Source: Marinoscillum sp964351625 (lineage in GTDB: Bacteria > Bacteroidota > Bacteroidia > Cytophagales > Cyclobacteriaceae). From it: DNA of 64,000 nt. This document shows, in pieces, positions 1-10,537 of the stretch (its first letter is position 1; every line of letters starts with the position of its first letter). A program made the position numbers and the translations under genes. The stretch spans positions 1 to 64,000 of the forward strand of contig CAYGOV010000016.1 in NCBI GenBank assembly GCA_964351625.1, given 5' to 3'. The notes below the pieces were generated by a model, which was not told where the DNA came from, did no database searches, and saw nothing but the letters and a program-made list of their open reading frames with translations.

Positions 1-3000
1 CATCATTGATCGTTACTACTGGAGCATCTGCATTGTCTGTGATCGTTCCTGTGCCACTTGATGCTGCGCCTAATGTACCTTGACTCGTGCTGGTCAAGGC
101 TACTGTCAATGTCTCGTCTCCTTCGAAGATGTCATCATCTAGTGTTACGACTGTGATCGTGCCGCTTGGTTGTCCTGCTGCGATTGTTAGTGTGCCATCA
201 TTGTCTGTGTAGTCTGTTCCTGCTGTTGCACTGCCATTGCTCGTTGTGTATGGAATCGTGATCGCTGTGCTGCTGGCTTTGGTTAAGCTTACCGTGAAGG
301 TTAAGTTACCACCTTCCGCTACTGTTGCATTGTTGATCGTCACAACTGGAGCATCGGCTGCATCCGTGATCGTGCCTGTGCCGCTTGATGCTGCGCCTAA
401 TGTACCCTGACTCGTGCTGGTCAATGCTACGGTTAAGGTCTCGTCTCCTTCGAAGATGTCATCATCTAGTGTTGCCACCGTGATCGTGCCGGTCAATTGA
501 CCTGCTGCGATTGTTAGTGTGCCATCATTGTCTGTGTAGTCTGTTCCTGCTGTTGCACTGCCATTGCTCGTTGTGTATGGAATCGTAATGGCTGTGCTGC
601 TGGCTTTGGTTAAGCTCACCGTGAAGGTTAAGTTACCGCCTTCTGCTACTGTAGCATTGTTGATCGTCACAACTGGAGCATCATCTCCATCGGTGATCGT
701 TCCTGTGCCGCTTGATGCTGCGCCTAATGTCCCCTGACTCGTGCTGGTCAATGCTACGGTTAAGGTCTCGTCTCCTTCGAAGATGTCATCATCTAGTGTT
801 ACGACTGTGATCGTGCCGCTTGGTTGTCCTGCTGCGATTGTTAGTGTGCCATCATTGTCTGTGTAGTCTGTTCCTGCTGTTGCACTGCCATTGCTCGTTG
901 TGTATGGAATCGTAATGGCTGTGCTGCTGGCTTTGGTTAAGCTAACCGTGAAAGTTAGGTCGCCGCCTTCTGCTACTGTCGCATTGTTGATCGTCACTAC
1001 TGGAGCATCATCTCCATCGGTGATCGTTCCTGTGCCAGTATCTGAAACGTCAACACCAGCGTTTCCGCCTGTGCGGGTAATAGATGCCGTAAAAGTTTCA
1101 TTACCTTCAAATACATTATCATTCGTTGTAGCAACTGTAACCGTTTTTGTTCCAGCTACTCCACCTGAGAATGTAAAGGACTGAGTATTGCTGGTGTAGT
1201 CTGATCCTGTGGCTGTGCCTCCTCCGAAAGAAACATTAACTACTACATCACCTTGAACATCATCTGTCAAGGTAAGCGTAAATAATAAAGATGATCCCTC
1301 CGCAGCACTTACATCATCTATGGTCACAGACGCACTATCATTGTCGGTAATCGTAACAGTTGCGCTACCAGGTGCACCGACAGAAACCTTTGTCGGAATA
1401 TTGGTGCTTACTAAGGTTACAATAACAGTCTCTGAGTTTTCTAATAAACCATCGTCTAAAACCGTAACAGGTATGTCCACATAAGATTGACCGCTAGGAA
1501 TAGAAACCGTACCTGAAAGAGTTGTATAATCATTTCCTGCCCCTGGTGTAGCGGTCCCTCCAATATTATAAGTCACAGAAATAGCAGAACCTGTCTCGTT
1601 TGACTTATCTAGACTTACTCTAAAAGTGGCATTATCGGTAGGTGTCTCATTTGCAATCGCATCTAAAGCAGCAATGGTCACACTAGCCACATCATCATCA
1701 GAGATATTTGCGGTAGCTGAAGCTGTTACTATACTAACTGAACCATTTGATGGATTGCTAATTTGGGCAATCAAAGTCTCTGTACTCTCTAGTAATGCAT
1801 CCGAAATTACTGAAACTGTGATCGTGCCAATTGAGGAACCATTCGCAACACTCATTATTGCAGTACCACTAACTGCCGTGTAATCACTGCCGCTTGTGGC
1901 ACTACCTGTTCCTAAATCATCAAAGTCAAAAGTGATCGCAGCACCTGTATTATTGACTTTATCAAGAGTCACTGTATAAACAATGGCTACTGGGCCATTC
2001 TCATCCCCTTGTGTAGTTACACTCAAATTCGCAACAGAACTTTCATCATCTGAAATATTTGCGGTAGCAGAAGACGTACCCAACGTAATACCTGAAGGTA
2101 AACCCGAAGTAAGCAAGGTCACCTCAACAATCTCGGTACTTTCTAATAACACGTCCTCTAAGACTGGTACTGTCAACGTAGCACTCGAAGCGCCATTAGC
2201 GATTGAAACGCTGGTGGTTGAATTGTTAAAATCACTACCCGATGTGGCGGAATTATTCTCAAACTGATAATTCACTACGATTGGTGAACCTGAATTATTG
2301 ACTTTGTCTAAGGAAACTGTGTAGGTAATATTGGCTGGACTACCTGAATTGTTTTCAGACCCATCAGCAGTTTTTGAAATGTTCAAAACGGCAGTACTGG
2401 CAATGGTCAAATCTATATCCTGCACCGATGGACATCCACTTACAGAAATCGTGATGTCGTTGTAGTCACCCAAAGGAACATTTGAAATGGTTGTACTTCC
2501 AGAAGCGATATTGACATTAGAGAAAGTGCCAGAGGCATAGGTCAAACTATAAGTGCCATCCGGAACATTGGTGAAGCCTAAGGTGATAGAACCATTTGAA
2601 CCACCAAATGAAGTTGGACTATTCGCGACAGCCGAAGAGATCGTTGGAATTGGAGTTACGGTAACTGTTGCAGTAGCGGTATTCCCTGATCCTGCACATC
2701 CATTTACATCTGTGATACTCGCAATGGTATATGCTGTGGTAGCAGCCGGAGTGACTGTAATTGGTGAACCACTTACATAATTATTGATTGTTGTTCCTTC
2801 GCTTAAGACTACAGTGTATGGACTTTGTCCTCCTACAATACCTACGGTAAGATCTGTGCTTTCTCCCGCACATATAATTGTTGCTCCGTTAATGGTAGCC
2901 GCAGAAGACCCGTCGTTTACGCTTACTGTAGCTGATCCCGTATTTCCGCTACCTGTGCAGCCGTTACTATCTTGAATACTAGCGACAGAATAAGTACTCG

Positions 3001-6000
3001 AAACATTAGGACTTACAGAAATAGCGCTTCCAGAAACGTAGTTAGCGACAACAGTTCCATCACTTAAAAGCAAATTATATGGAGAACTGCCACCTGTGAT
3101 ACTTACTGAAAGACTCGTTGATTCTCCAGAACAAATTGACGATGAGCCCAATAATGAAATAGTCGATGCACTAGATGGACTATTAATATTGAAGTTGGAG
3201 TTAACTGTTGAAAAAGTCCTTGAGCAAATACCCGTTAAATTGAATGTTTGATTGCCAGTGACTACAGATGTGATGGTGAATGTAGCGTTGCCTGAATTCA
3301 CATTCACATTTGACTTAGTTACTGTACCTCCTCCATTAATATTATAAGCAAAGTCATAATTTCCATTTGGCAAGGTAGCTAGTCCTGATACGTTCACGGT
3401 AATTACTCCGCCCTGACACACGTCGCTAATGGATAATGTAGGAGTTAATGTTTCATTATCTAAAATGGTCACTGTAGCTGAAGAAGGTGTACCTATTCCT
3501 CCATCAGATGCTGGCGAAAGTGTAAGAATGACAGTCTCACTAGAACACTCCGCAATTAAATCATCAATAATGCTCACGTTAAGCACCCGTGTTGCTGACC
3601 CAGCAAGAATTGTAGTCGTACCACTTAGCGAAGTGTAATCCGTACCATTAATTCCAGTCCCAGTTATAGTATAGAATACATTAATTTGATTTGCCGTATT
3701 ACCCGTTCTCGATATTGTAAACTGAGGATTCGTTCCTCCCTCGGTTCCTGTAGGTACAGACGCTGTAACTGTAATGAGGCGGCCTACAATATTTTGACCA
3801 AGTATTTTGATTGTAAGTTTGGCGGTGGTGGAGGCTATACCATCTGAGATGTCGTAGTTGAATACATCTGATAGCGTCGCATTGTTATTTATATTCCCAT
3901 TAGTATAGGTATAGGTATAAGTCCCGTCATTGTTCCATACCAACGTGCCATACTGACCTGCAACACTTGTTCCTGGATCATTGGAGGTATTGGCCGGCAC
4001 ATTTACACTTGTGACGGAAACAACATTTAAGACATCTCCATCTAAATCCGTATCATTTAACAAGAGAGGACCTGTTCCGTTTGCATTTGTAATGGCTGTT
4101 GGATTGTTATTTTCCTGCATTTGATTGGAATCATCAAGTGCAACAGGATTATCATTGGCACCAGTGATAGTGATACGCAAAGTCTCAGTATCTGTAGCTG
4201 TACCGTCAGACATGGTATAAGTGAAAGTCTCCACCACTTGCTCACCTTGACGGAGAGAATCCACTGCATTATTATTTAGTGTATAAGTATATGTACCAGA
4301 AGCTGTCCAAACAAGGGTTCCATATGTGCCAAGTGTTGTATTAGCAGCAGACCCGTTCATTTTGGTGACTGTCAATGGATCACTATCTGGGTCCGTATCA
4401 TTACTAATTAATGCTCCGTTACCATTGGCTTGATTTACAGAAGTAGCACCTTCCGATATTGAATTAACATCTGCTGTCGCGACTGGAGAATCATTTTGCG
4501 AAGTAATACCAATATAAGAGATAGCTAAATTGCTCGGATTCTCACTATCATTGACTTGAACCGAAACTTGTCTTGTTGTAGTGGTAGGATTGGTAGAAGT
4601 ATTGTTATAAACAATCTGTTTTATTGCGGCCTCATAGCTAGACAATGGTGCAGATCCTGACAACACCATCTGACCATCGTTATTATTGTAAACATCTGTA
4701 ATAGATATACCTGCAGGCAATGATCCCAATACCTTTAAGGACTCGCTAAGACTATCAGGTCGAATGGTCAGAATGATTGTTGCCTTGATAATACTAACAT
4801 TGTTAATGTCTGATATTCGTGTATCCGTGTCAGCAATTTTCTTGTTAATATCACCTTCAGTGAAAGTGGTACTGAAGTCTGTTCCGGCTATTGTGCTATT
4901 ATTTAGATCTAAATCAAGTGTAGGAACACAACTATCGCATGATAGACTTTGTGCATTGAAGAAACCCGCATCTTTCTCTGATACGGTATAATTGATATTA
5001 CCAGACTCGGCGAAAGTTTCTACTCTATTTGCCAGACCATTGGCGCCATAAGGTCCAGCGATAATTCCTCCTGTAAGTACAACCTTTCCATGTCCTGCTT
5101 CATAAGCATCGCCACATGAGTCGCCATCCGAGTTCTTATCAAAATGATTAGGAATACCATCCCCATCAAGGTCATATGCAGCAACTATACTTACACACAC
5201 TCCGGATCCATTGTCTACACAACCACTATTCACCGCTGGATCGTTGGCGTCCTTGTAGTTTGGCACGCCATCCAAATCTGCATCTCCACTCGGATCAAGA
5301 CCGCCAGGTAAACATGCGAATCCACCAGTCAAACAAAACTCTTTACTATCTGGTATCCCGTCATTGTCATCATCCAAATCCGTGATATCTAAGATTCCAT
5401 CATTGTCAAAGTCGCCTTCCGGACTCACTATGATGTTGGTAGTGGCCACATTACTATTGTCCGTGCCATCTAAGAGCACTATTGTTATGTTTCTGTCAGC
5501 TACATCTATCCCTGAAGTACTGTTTTGATAATATATTAACCGAATAGCAGCCTCATATTCTGCAAGAGTACCCGTACCACTAATGACCAATTGCCCATCA
5601 GCATTGTCATATGGATCACTTATGGTCAATGAGCCTGGCAATAAGCCAACAACACTGAGGCCTTCATTGGTGCCATCAGGTCTATTGGTTAAAACGATCG
5701 TTGCACTTTGAATAACGGCACCAGCATCATTATCAGTTATTACTACATCTGGATCGGCGATTGTAACTGCACTTCCATTTTCTTGAAAAGAAGAGAAATA
5801 ATCGAACGCGGTAGCACCCGAACTATTATCACCGTCTAAGTCAATTTTTGGTGCATCATTTACTGGTGTAATTGTAATATTTACTGTAGCCGTTGACGTT
5901 AAGCCACTTGGGTCTGTAATCGAATAGGTAAATGAGTCTGAGAAGTTTTCCGATCCATCGTGTATGTACACAAAGGTGCCATCTGCATTAAGGACAAAAG

Positions 6001-9000
6001 TATTAGCATTATATAATGGCCCAGAGATTAATGAAATCGAAAGCGCGTCACCATCCACGTCCACATCATTAATCAAAACACCATCATCATTGGAATTACC
6101 TCCAGTTGTTGTGCCATTTGCATCATTGACTGTAAGTGTGCCTCCTTCTGATAAGGCAAAGTTGTCATTGGTAGCGACTGGAGCATCATTGACAGGATAA
6201 ACCTTAAAGAATATGGTATCAACTAATGCTGCAAATTCAGTCTGCGGATGACCAGAGTCATCTTTTACTTGAAAGACAAAATTGGCATAAGGGTTTCCAA
6301 AACCATTGGATGCTGGAATGAAGGAAAAAAAAGTCTTATTCGGAAACTCAAAAGCGGTAGAAACGTCCGTAGCATTAACTGGTGTTCCGTTATATAAGAG
6401 GCTTCCATTAGTTGGCAATGATGAGATTACTATTGCTTCGAAACCATCCCCATCCATATCCTTGAATGAGAAGTCAATATCTGAAAAAACAAAAGTCTCA
6501 TCTTCGTCCAGTGTAATCGTCTTACTTGCACTGTTAGGCGTTGATTTGAACGGATTGAGTGTATTGATTATACAGGTATTGTACATATCAAACAATAAAC
6601 TTCGGTCTATATTATTGGTAGTTCCTTGGTATTTAATACCAGCTCTAATTTCAAAAAATGACGTATTTGCAAAAGTCCCATAAACAGTATGAGCTCTCTG
6701 TGCTGGTTCATCTGTACTCAATACGCCAACAGTAGTATTTGCTTCAAATGTCACAAACTGACCATCTTGATCTCTATCGATATTATTGGCCTCTTGTAGA
6801 ATAACCCCTGGACTGTCCTTATAGCCGACATAATCAACATCAATATTATTTCCGTCAATGTCTTGGCTAACAATAGCCATGTTACCATAGCTGACAGGAG
6901 AATTATCAGAATTAGCAAAAAATGAAATTTTGAAATCAATATATACGTCTCCTGCGACTTGGTTTAAAGGATCGACTGTTGGCTGAAATGATGTGGCATA
7001 ACCCAAAGTTGTATTGTCTATATTCTTAAGCTCTGCATTTTGCATAGCAGTTATTTCAATAATTGCATAAGTGCTATTTGTAGGAGTATCTACATTCGGG
7101 AAATTGTAGCGAGCACCTACTGTTCCTGCTCCAGAGCCAGAACCATTCACATAAGTAGGATTTGCAAAGGTGAATTTTGGATAATTGTCACAGCCAATAG
7201 AAAAAGTAGAAGTAGCCGTATTGCTATCATCAGTTCCATCATTTACCGTGATAGTAATGATACGATCTGAAATATCCTGATTAGCAGCAGTATTCGAGTA
7301 TCTGATAAGTTTAAGAGCATTTTGATAATCATCGAGCTCTGCCGTTCCAGATAATACGAGCTTACCATCAGCATTGGAATATGGATCAGAAATGGTAATA
7401 CCAGCAGGCAAGGTCCCTTCCACTTGTAAGGTCTCATTGACACCATCAGGTCTGTTTGTCAAAATAATGGTAGCGTTTTCAATATAGATATCAGAACCAT
7501 CAGTGATCAAAACATCAGAGTCTACAATGATATCTCCTACAGCCGCATCAAGAACTGAAGTAGCGTACCCAGAGCCAGTAACTCCAGATCCATTATCTGC
7601 ATCAAGATCCAAGACTGGTGGTGTATTTCCACTTACCACGATATCTACAGAAGCGACATTAGAAACTCCGTTGACATCATCTTTTACTGTGTAGTCGACA
7701 CTTGCAAGGCCAGAGAAAGATGGAACGGGAACAAAAGTCAAATTTCCAACAATATTGATACTGTACACACCCTCTCCAGAAATAGTAAGGGGATTATTTA
7801 ATGCACCTGTGTTCAGTGAGTTATTCGGGTCAATTAGCTTGATAGAGCCTTTATTAATAGTGCCATCTACATCAGAGTCATTGCTGGTAATATCTATGAT
7901 AGTTACTGGAGTATCTTCTACAGTAGTGCCAGTATCATCCACCGCAACCGGCAGATCATTTACTTCAGTGACTACTATCGGCACCTGTATGAAAGTAGTT
8001 GAAAGATAGCCTTCATCATCAACGGCTTTGATCGTAAATGCAGATACAGTACCACTCGCATTTGCTGCAGGTGTCCAGAAGACTTTCTGTCCTAATCTGA
8101 TGGTATCATTAACTCCAGCTTGATAGGCTACAGCTGTCCCAATCGAAGCACCAATTCGCAATGTGCCCGACGTAACACCACCGATGAAAAAGCCAACCAC
8201 TTCCCCATCTGTATCAGATTCGTCAGCATTGGCAGTAATTTCTAAAAAGTCAATTTCAACTTCTGTTTCTTCGAGTGTTGTCTCTACTGGCCCAACAGCA
8301 GTCAATACTGGTGGGAACTTGATAGCCATTGAAGTAACGGCAGTATTACTATTTACATCTCCATCAGTTACAAAAACATTGATCAAGCGATCTTCACTAT
8401 TTGGATTTACAGACACATTTCTATAAGCGATTTGCTGAATTGCTGTTCGGTAATCTGCAATAGACGCAGATCCACTTAGTGCAATTATGCCATCTGTATT
8501 TTCATAAGTATTGGTGACTGTGATACCTGCGGGAAGTGTGCCACTTACACTCAGTGTTTCATTAGATCCATTGTAGCGATTTGTCAATTGTATGGTAACA
8601 CCTTCCATGAAAGTGTCATCAGCATCTGAAATGCTAAGGTCAACATCAGCTATGGGAACACCCGATCCTGATTTAGGGAAAAACGTGCTAAAACCACTTC
8701 CAACTGCTGACCCGTCTAAATCCAAAGAAGGGGTGCTATTTACAGAAACTATAGTAGCAGTAACTGTTGAAGTAATGCTCGTTGCTCCCCCATCATCTAC
8801 CACAAACTCAATCACACGATCTGTTGCATTAGGTGCATTCGATGAATTGCCGTACTTGATTAATGAAAATACCGCTTCATAATTCGCAATGGACTGAGAA
8901 CCTATCATGGTCAAAGAGTGCCCATCTGCTGCAACAGTCACCGTGATTCCATAAGTGGAAGCGATAGCTGCGGCATTATCCACGGATAAAGCTTCTAAAG

Positions 9001-10537
9001 TCGTATTTAAAGGATTTGTCAACGTAACCGTCGCGTACTCCATATTGACATCATCACTATCCGTAATGGTCACATTTCCAGAGGTTAATACAGGTTTGGC
9101 CGCATCTCCTTCGGTAAATATTAGGGTAGAATTATTGCCTCCTATGGTGTTGTCAAGATCCAAAACAGGAGGTGATGAACATACCTGCACAATTAGATTT
9201 CCTTGAAGAATAGATCCAGCACTACCAGCAGCAGCTCCCCTAGATGTTCCTGAGGTCGCGTCACTCCCATTTGATGAGGTAAAGATACCCGGTTGTCCAC
9301 CCGACAGGTCAGTCACTATTCCTCCAGGCAATGTGATATTGGAGAATATAAATCCACCCCCACCTCCTCCGCCCGGCCCATGTCCTGCTTGAGTAGTTAA
9401 GGAAGCCCCATCCCCTCCAGAGGCATCAATTGTCAAGTTAGCGGGGTTTATATAGTTATTGATATTCAGCAAAATCGAACCGCCCGCACCTCCTCCGCCA
9501 GCTCCGTCGTTAATGATGATATCAGTTGCATCAGGTGAATTGGCAGAAATAGATAAGCTGGAAGTCACGTTAAGTGTTCCAGCTGTAATGAAAACTATAC
9601 CACCACCATCAGAACCCGGTGCAGAAGCTCCGTTATTCTGGTGGCCTCCACCACCTCCGCCACCTAGAAATAATCTTGGTAATCCCTCCGTGTAATACTC
9701 TACTAGGCTGATTCCACCAACCCCACCTTCTCCTGTTTCTGCGGGCCAACCATCTCCACCTATTCCACCTGAGCCATAGTTTCCACCACCACCTCCACCA
9801 GAATTGTGATCATTACCGCCACCGCCACCATTGGCGAGCTTACCACGGCACGCAGCATCAGGTATTTCGATTATTCCTTCACCTTTTATCCCTCCACGTC
9901 CATCGGTGATATCGCAGACATACAAATCAACTGTAGCGGCAGTAGACATTGAAGACTCATCACCACCTCTAAAACCTAACCCATTCGCATTGATATTTGC
10001 ATTCATAGTCAATGTTCCTGAAACTTCTAAAGCCACTACTCCACCAGTGGTTCCGTTCCATTGTTGACCGGTGATCTCACCAGTTATAGTTGCATTCGTA
10101 TAAACTGGAACTCTAATAACCTGAACAGGATGAATATCATATAGATAAGTCTTGCATGTAGGCACACTTAGGGTGATCTGATCTCCAGATACCGAGCTTA
10201 TAGTATTGAACTCATAATTACCAGCACCATCAAAACTTAAGATATCGCCATAAGTGATCGTATTGGTCTCATCAATGACCGTTCCTTTGATCTGAATAAG
10301 CAATATTTTGTCCCCTGTAGTCCACGTAGCGATATCGGCAGCATTTGCCACTGTAACCACACTTCCTGATGCATTGCTAACAGCCGCATACTGGTTAATT
10401 ACACCTGCGATGTTTTGACCATTGCTAGCTAATGGGGTAACCAATAAACTCAGAACAACAAGTAGTGTATTGCAATACGTGCCCAAAGGTTTTGATAATG
10501 AAGTTATGAAGATGGATTTCAGGAAATTTGATACCAT
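1..10537 (-). CDS. Giant multidomain cell-surface adhesin (Calx-beta/cadherin-like), C-terminus beyond the left edge
   Basis: One uninterrupted minus-strand frame runs from an ATG at 10537 to base 1 and is still open there, giving at least 3,512 residues. The N-terminus has a hydrophobic signal segment (about residues 20-40, ending ...TPLASNGQ). Further in come a glycine-rich zone with GGGGGG runs (about 230-395), five modules starting xLDLD (about 453, 603, 973, 1563 and 1873) mixed with cadherin/VCBS-like stretches, and an Asp-rich thrombospondin-3-like region (about 1710-1815, DLDDDNDGIPDS). PKD/SprB-like modules (about 2430-2710) and Calx-beta modules to the edge (motif DDDIFEGDETL) follow. 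The many DxD motifs suggest calcium-stabilised beta-sandwiches, as in gliding or biofilm adhesins. A T9SS sorting domain would be expected at the unseen C-terminus. The frame and domain types are seen directly; the adhesin role is inferred from the families. Confidence 0.9.
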   Translation of the reverse strand, partial: MVSNFLKSIFITSLSKPLGTYCNTLLVVLSLLVTPLASNGQNIAGVINQYAAVSNASGSVVTVANAADIATWTTGDKILLIQIKGTVIDETNTITYGDILSFDGAGNYEFNTISSVSGDQITLSVPTCKTYLYDIHPVQVIRVPVYTNATITGEITGQQWNGTTGGVVALEVSGTLTMNANINANGLGFRGGDESSMSTAATVDLYVCDITDGRGGIKGEGIIEIPDAACRGKLANGGGGGNDHNSGGGGGGNYGSGGIGGDGWPAETGEGGVGGISLVEYYTEGLPRLFLGGGGGGGHQNNGASAPGSDGGGIVFITAGTLNVTSSLSISANSPDATDIIINDGAGGGGAGGSILLNINNYINPANLTIDASGGDGASLTTQAGHGPGGGGGGGFIFSNITLPGGIVTDLSGGQPGIFTSSNGSDATSGTSRGAAAGSAGSILQGNLIVQVCSSPPVLDLDNTIGGNNSTLIFTEGDAAKPVLTSGNVTITDSDDVNMEYATVTLTNPLNTTLEALSVDNAAAIASTYGITVTVAADGHSLTMIGSQSIANYEAVFSLIKYGNSSNAPNATDRVIEFVVDDGGATSITSTVTATIVSVNSTPSLDLDGSAVGSGFSTFFPKSGSGVPIADVDLSISDADDTFMEGVTIQLTNRYNGSNETLSVSGTLPAGITVTNTYENTDGIIALSGSASIADYRTAIQQIAYRNVSVNPNSEDRLINVFVTDGDVNSNTAVTSMAIKFPPVLTAVGPVETTLEETEVEIDFLEITANADESDTDGEVVGFFIGGVTSGTLRIGASIGTAVAYQAGVNDTIRLGQKVFWTPAANASGTVSAFTIKAVDDEGYLSTTFIQVPIVVTEVNDLPVAVDDTGTTVEDTPVTIIDITSNDSDVDGTINKGSIKLIDPNNSLNTGALNNPLTISGEGVYSINIVGNLTFVPVPSFSGLASVDYTVKDDVNGVSNVASVDIVVSGNTPPVLDLDADNGSGVTGSGYATSVLDAAVGDIIVDSDVLITDGSDIYIENATIILTNRPDGVNETLQVEGTLPAGITISDPYSNADGKLVLSGTAELDDYQNALKLIRYSNTAANQDISDRIITITVNDGTDDSNTATSTFSIGCDNYPKFTFANPTYVNGSGSGAGTVGARYNFPNVDTPTNSTYAIIEITAMQNAELKNIDNTTLGYATSFQPTVDPLNQVAGDVYIDFKISFFANSDNSPVSYGNMAIVSQDIDGNNIDVDYVGYKDSPGVILQEANNIDRDQDGQFVTFEANTTVGVLSTDEPAQRAHTVYGTFANTSFFEIRAGIKYQGTTNNIDRSLLFDMYNTCIINTLNPFKSTPNSASKTITLDEDETFVFSDIDFSFKDMDGDGFEAIVISSLPTNGSLLYNGTPVNATDVSTAFEFPNKTFFSFIPASNGFGNPYANFVFQVKDDSGHPQTEFAALVDTIFFKVYPVNDAPVATNDNFALSEGGTLTVNDANGTTTGGNSNDDGVLINDVDVDGDALSISLISGPLYNANTFVLNADGTFVYIHDGSENFSDSFTYSITDPSGLTSTATVNITITPVNDAPKIDLDGDNSSGATAFDYFSSFQENGSAVTIADPDVVITDNDAGAVIQSATIVLTNRPDGTNEGLSVVGLLPGSLTISDPYDNADGQLVISGTGTLAEYEAAIRLIYYQNSTSGIDVADRNITIVLLDGTDNSNVATTNIIVSPEGDFDNDGILDITDLDDDNDGIPDSKEFCLTGGFACLPGGLDPSGDADLDGVPNYKDANDPAVNSGCVDNGSGVCVSIVAAYDLDGDGIPNHFDKNSDGDSCGDAYEAGHGKVVLTGGIIAGPYGANGLANRVETFAESGNINYTVSEKDAGFFNAQSLSCDSCVPTLDLDLNNSTIAGTDFSTTFTEGDINKKIADTDTRISDINNVSIIKATIILTIRPDSLSESLKVLGSLPAGISITDVYNNNDGQMVLSGSAPLSSYEAAIKQIVYNNTSTNPTTTTRQVSVQVNDSENPSNLAISYIGITSQNDSPVATADVNSISEGATSVNQANGNGALISNDTDPDSDPLTVTKMNGSAANTTLGTYGTLVWTASGTYTYTLNNNAVDSLRQGEQVVETFTYTMSDGTATDTETLRITITGANDNPVALDDSNQMQENNNPTAITNANGTGPLLLNDTDLDGDVLNVVSVTSVNVPANTSNDPGTSVAGQYGTLVWNNDGTYTYTYTNGNINNNATLSDVFNYDISDGIASTTAKLTIKILGQNIVGRLITVTASVPTGTEGGTNPQFTISRTGNTANQINVFYTITGTGINGTDYTSLSGTTTILAGSATRVLNVSIIDDLIAECSSETVILTLSPASDGGIGTPSSATVTILDNETLTPTLSISDVCQGGVITVNVSGLATLPNGNYDFAYNINGGGTVTKSNVNVNSGNATFTITSVVTGNQTFNLTGICSRTFSTVNSNFNINSPSSASTISLLGSSSICSGESTSLSVSITGGSSPYNLLLSDGTVVANYVSGSAISVSPNVSSTYSVASIQDSNGCTGSGNTGSATVSVNDGSSAATINGATIICAGESTDLTVGIVGGQSPYTVVLSEGTTINNYVSGSPITVTPAATTAYTIASITDVNGCAGSGNTATATVTVTPIPTISSAVANSPTSFGGSNGSITLGFTNVPDGTYSLTYASGTFSNVNIASGSTTISNVPLGDYNDITISVSGCPSVQDIDLTIASTAVLNISKTADGSENNSGSPANITYTVSLDKVNNSGSPIVVNYQFENNSATSGSDFNNSTTSVSIANGASSATLTVPVLEDVLLESTEIVEVTLLTSGLPSGITLGTSSATANISDDESSVANLSVTTQGDENGPVAIVYTVTLDKVNNTGAAITFDFDDLGTGSATSGSDYTAVSGTAIMSVANGSSIGTITVSVISDALLESTETLIAQISNPSNGSVSIVTASATANISDDDVASVTIAALDAIANETPTDNATFRVSLDKSNETGSAISVTYNIGGTATPGAGNDYTTLSGTVSIPSGQSYVDIPVTVLDDGLLENSETVIVTLVSTNIPTKVSVGAPGSATVTITDNDSASVTIDDVSAAEGSSLLFTLTLTDDVQGDVVVNVSFGGGTATGSDYTSNTQSFTFSGGVAGTKTVTVATTNDNVFEGNETFTASITRTGGNAGVDVSDTGTGTITDGDDAPVVTINNATVAEGGDLTFTVSLTKASSTAITIPYTTSNGSATAGTDYTDNDGTLTIAAGQPSGTITVVTLDDDIFEGDETLTVALTSTSQGTLGAASSGTGTITDGDDAPVVTINNATVAEGGNLTFTVSLTKASSTAITIPYTTSNGSATAGTDYTDNDGTLTIAAGQLTGTITVATLDDDIFEGDETLTVALTSTSQGTLGAASSGTGTITDAADAPVVTINNATVAEGGNLTFTVSLTKASSTAITIPYTTSNGSATAGTDYTDNDGTLTIAAGQPSGTITVVTLDDDIFEGDETLTVALTSTSQGTLGAASSGTGTITDNADAPVVTIND
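40..1020 (-). repeat. Three tandem 327-bp (109-aa) near-identical Calx-beta repeats
   Basis: The landmark TGATCGT(T/G)CCTGTGCC recurs at 40, 367, 694 and 1021, an exact 327-bp spacing. Units 40-366, 367-693 and 694-1020 are near-identical. Most differences look silent, with one block (about 480-512 against 807-839) changing the encoded PSGTI-type motif to LTGTI. The array continues past base 1, while the unit starting at 1021 is already diverged. This is within-gene amplification, probably maintained by recombination or gene conversion. Confidence 0.93.

Noticed and set aside
891..10067. Many plus-strand open frames of 60-125 codons
   Set aside because: They lie opposite the giant minus-strand adhesin gene and are Ser/Thr/Val-rich antisense translations of its repeats, with no domain or start context of their own.
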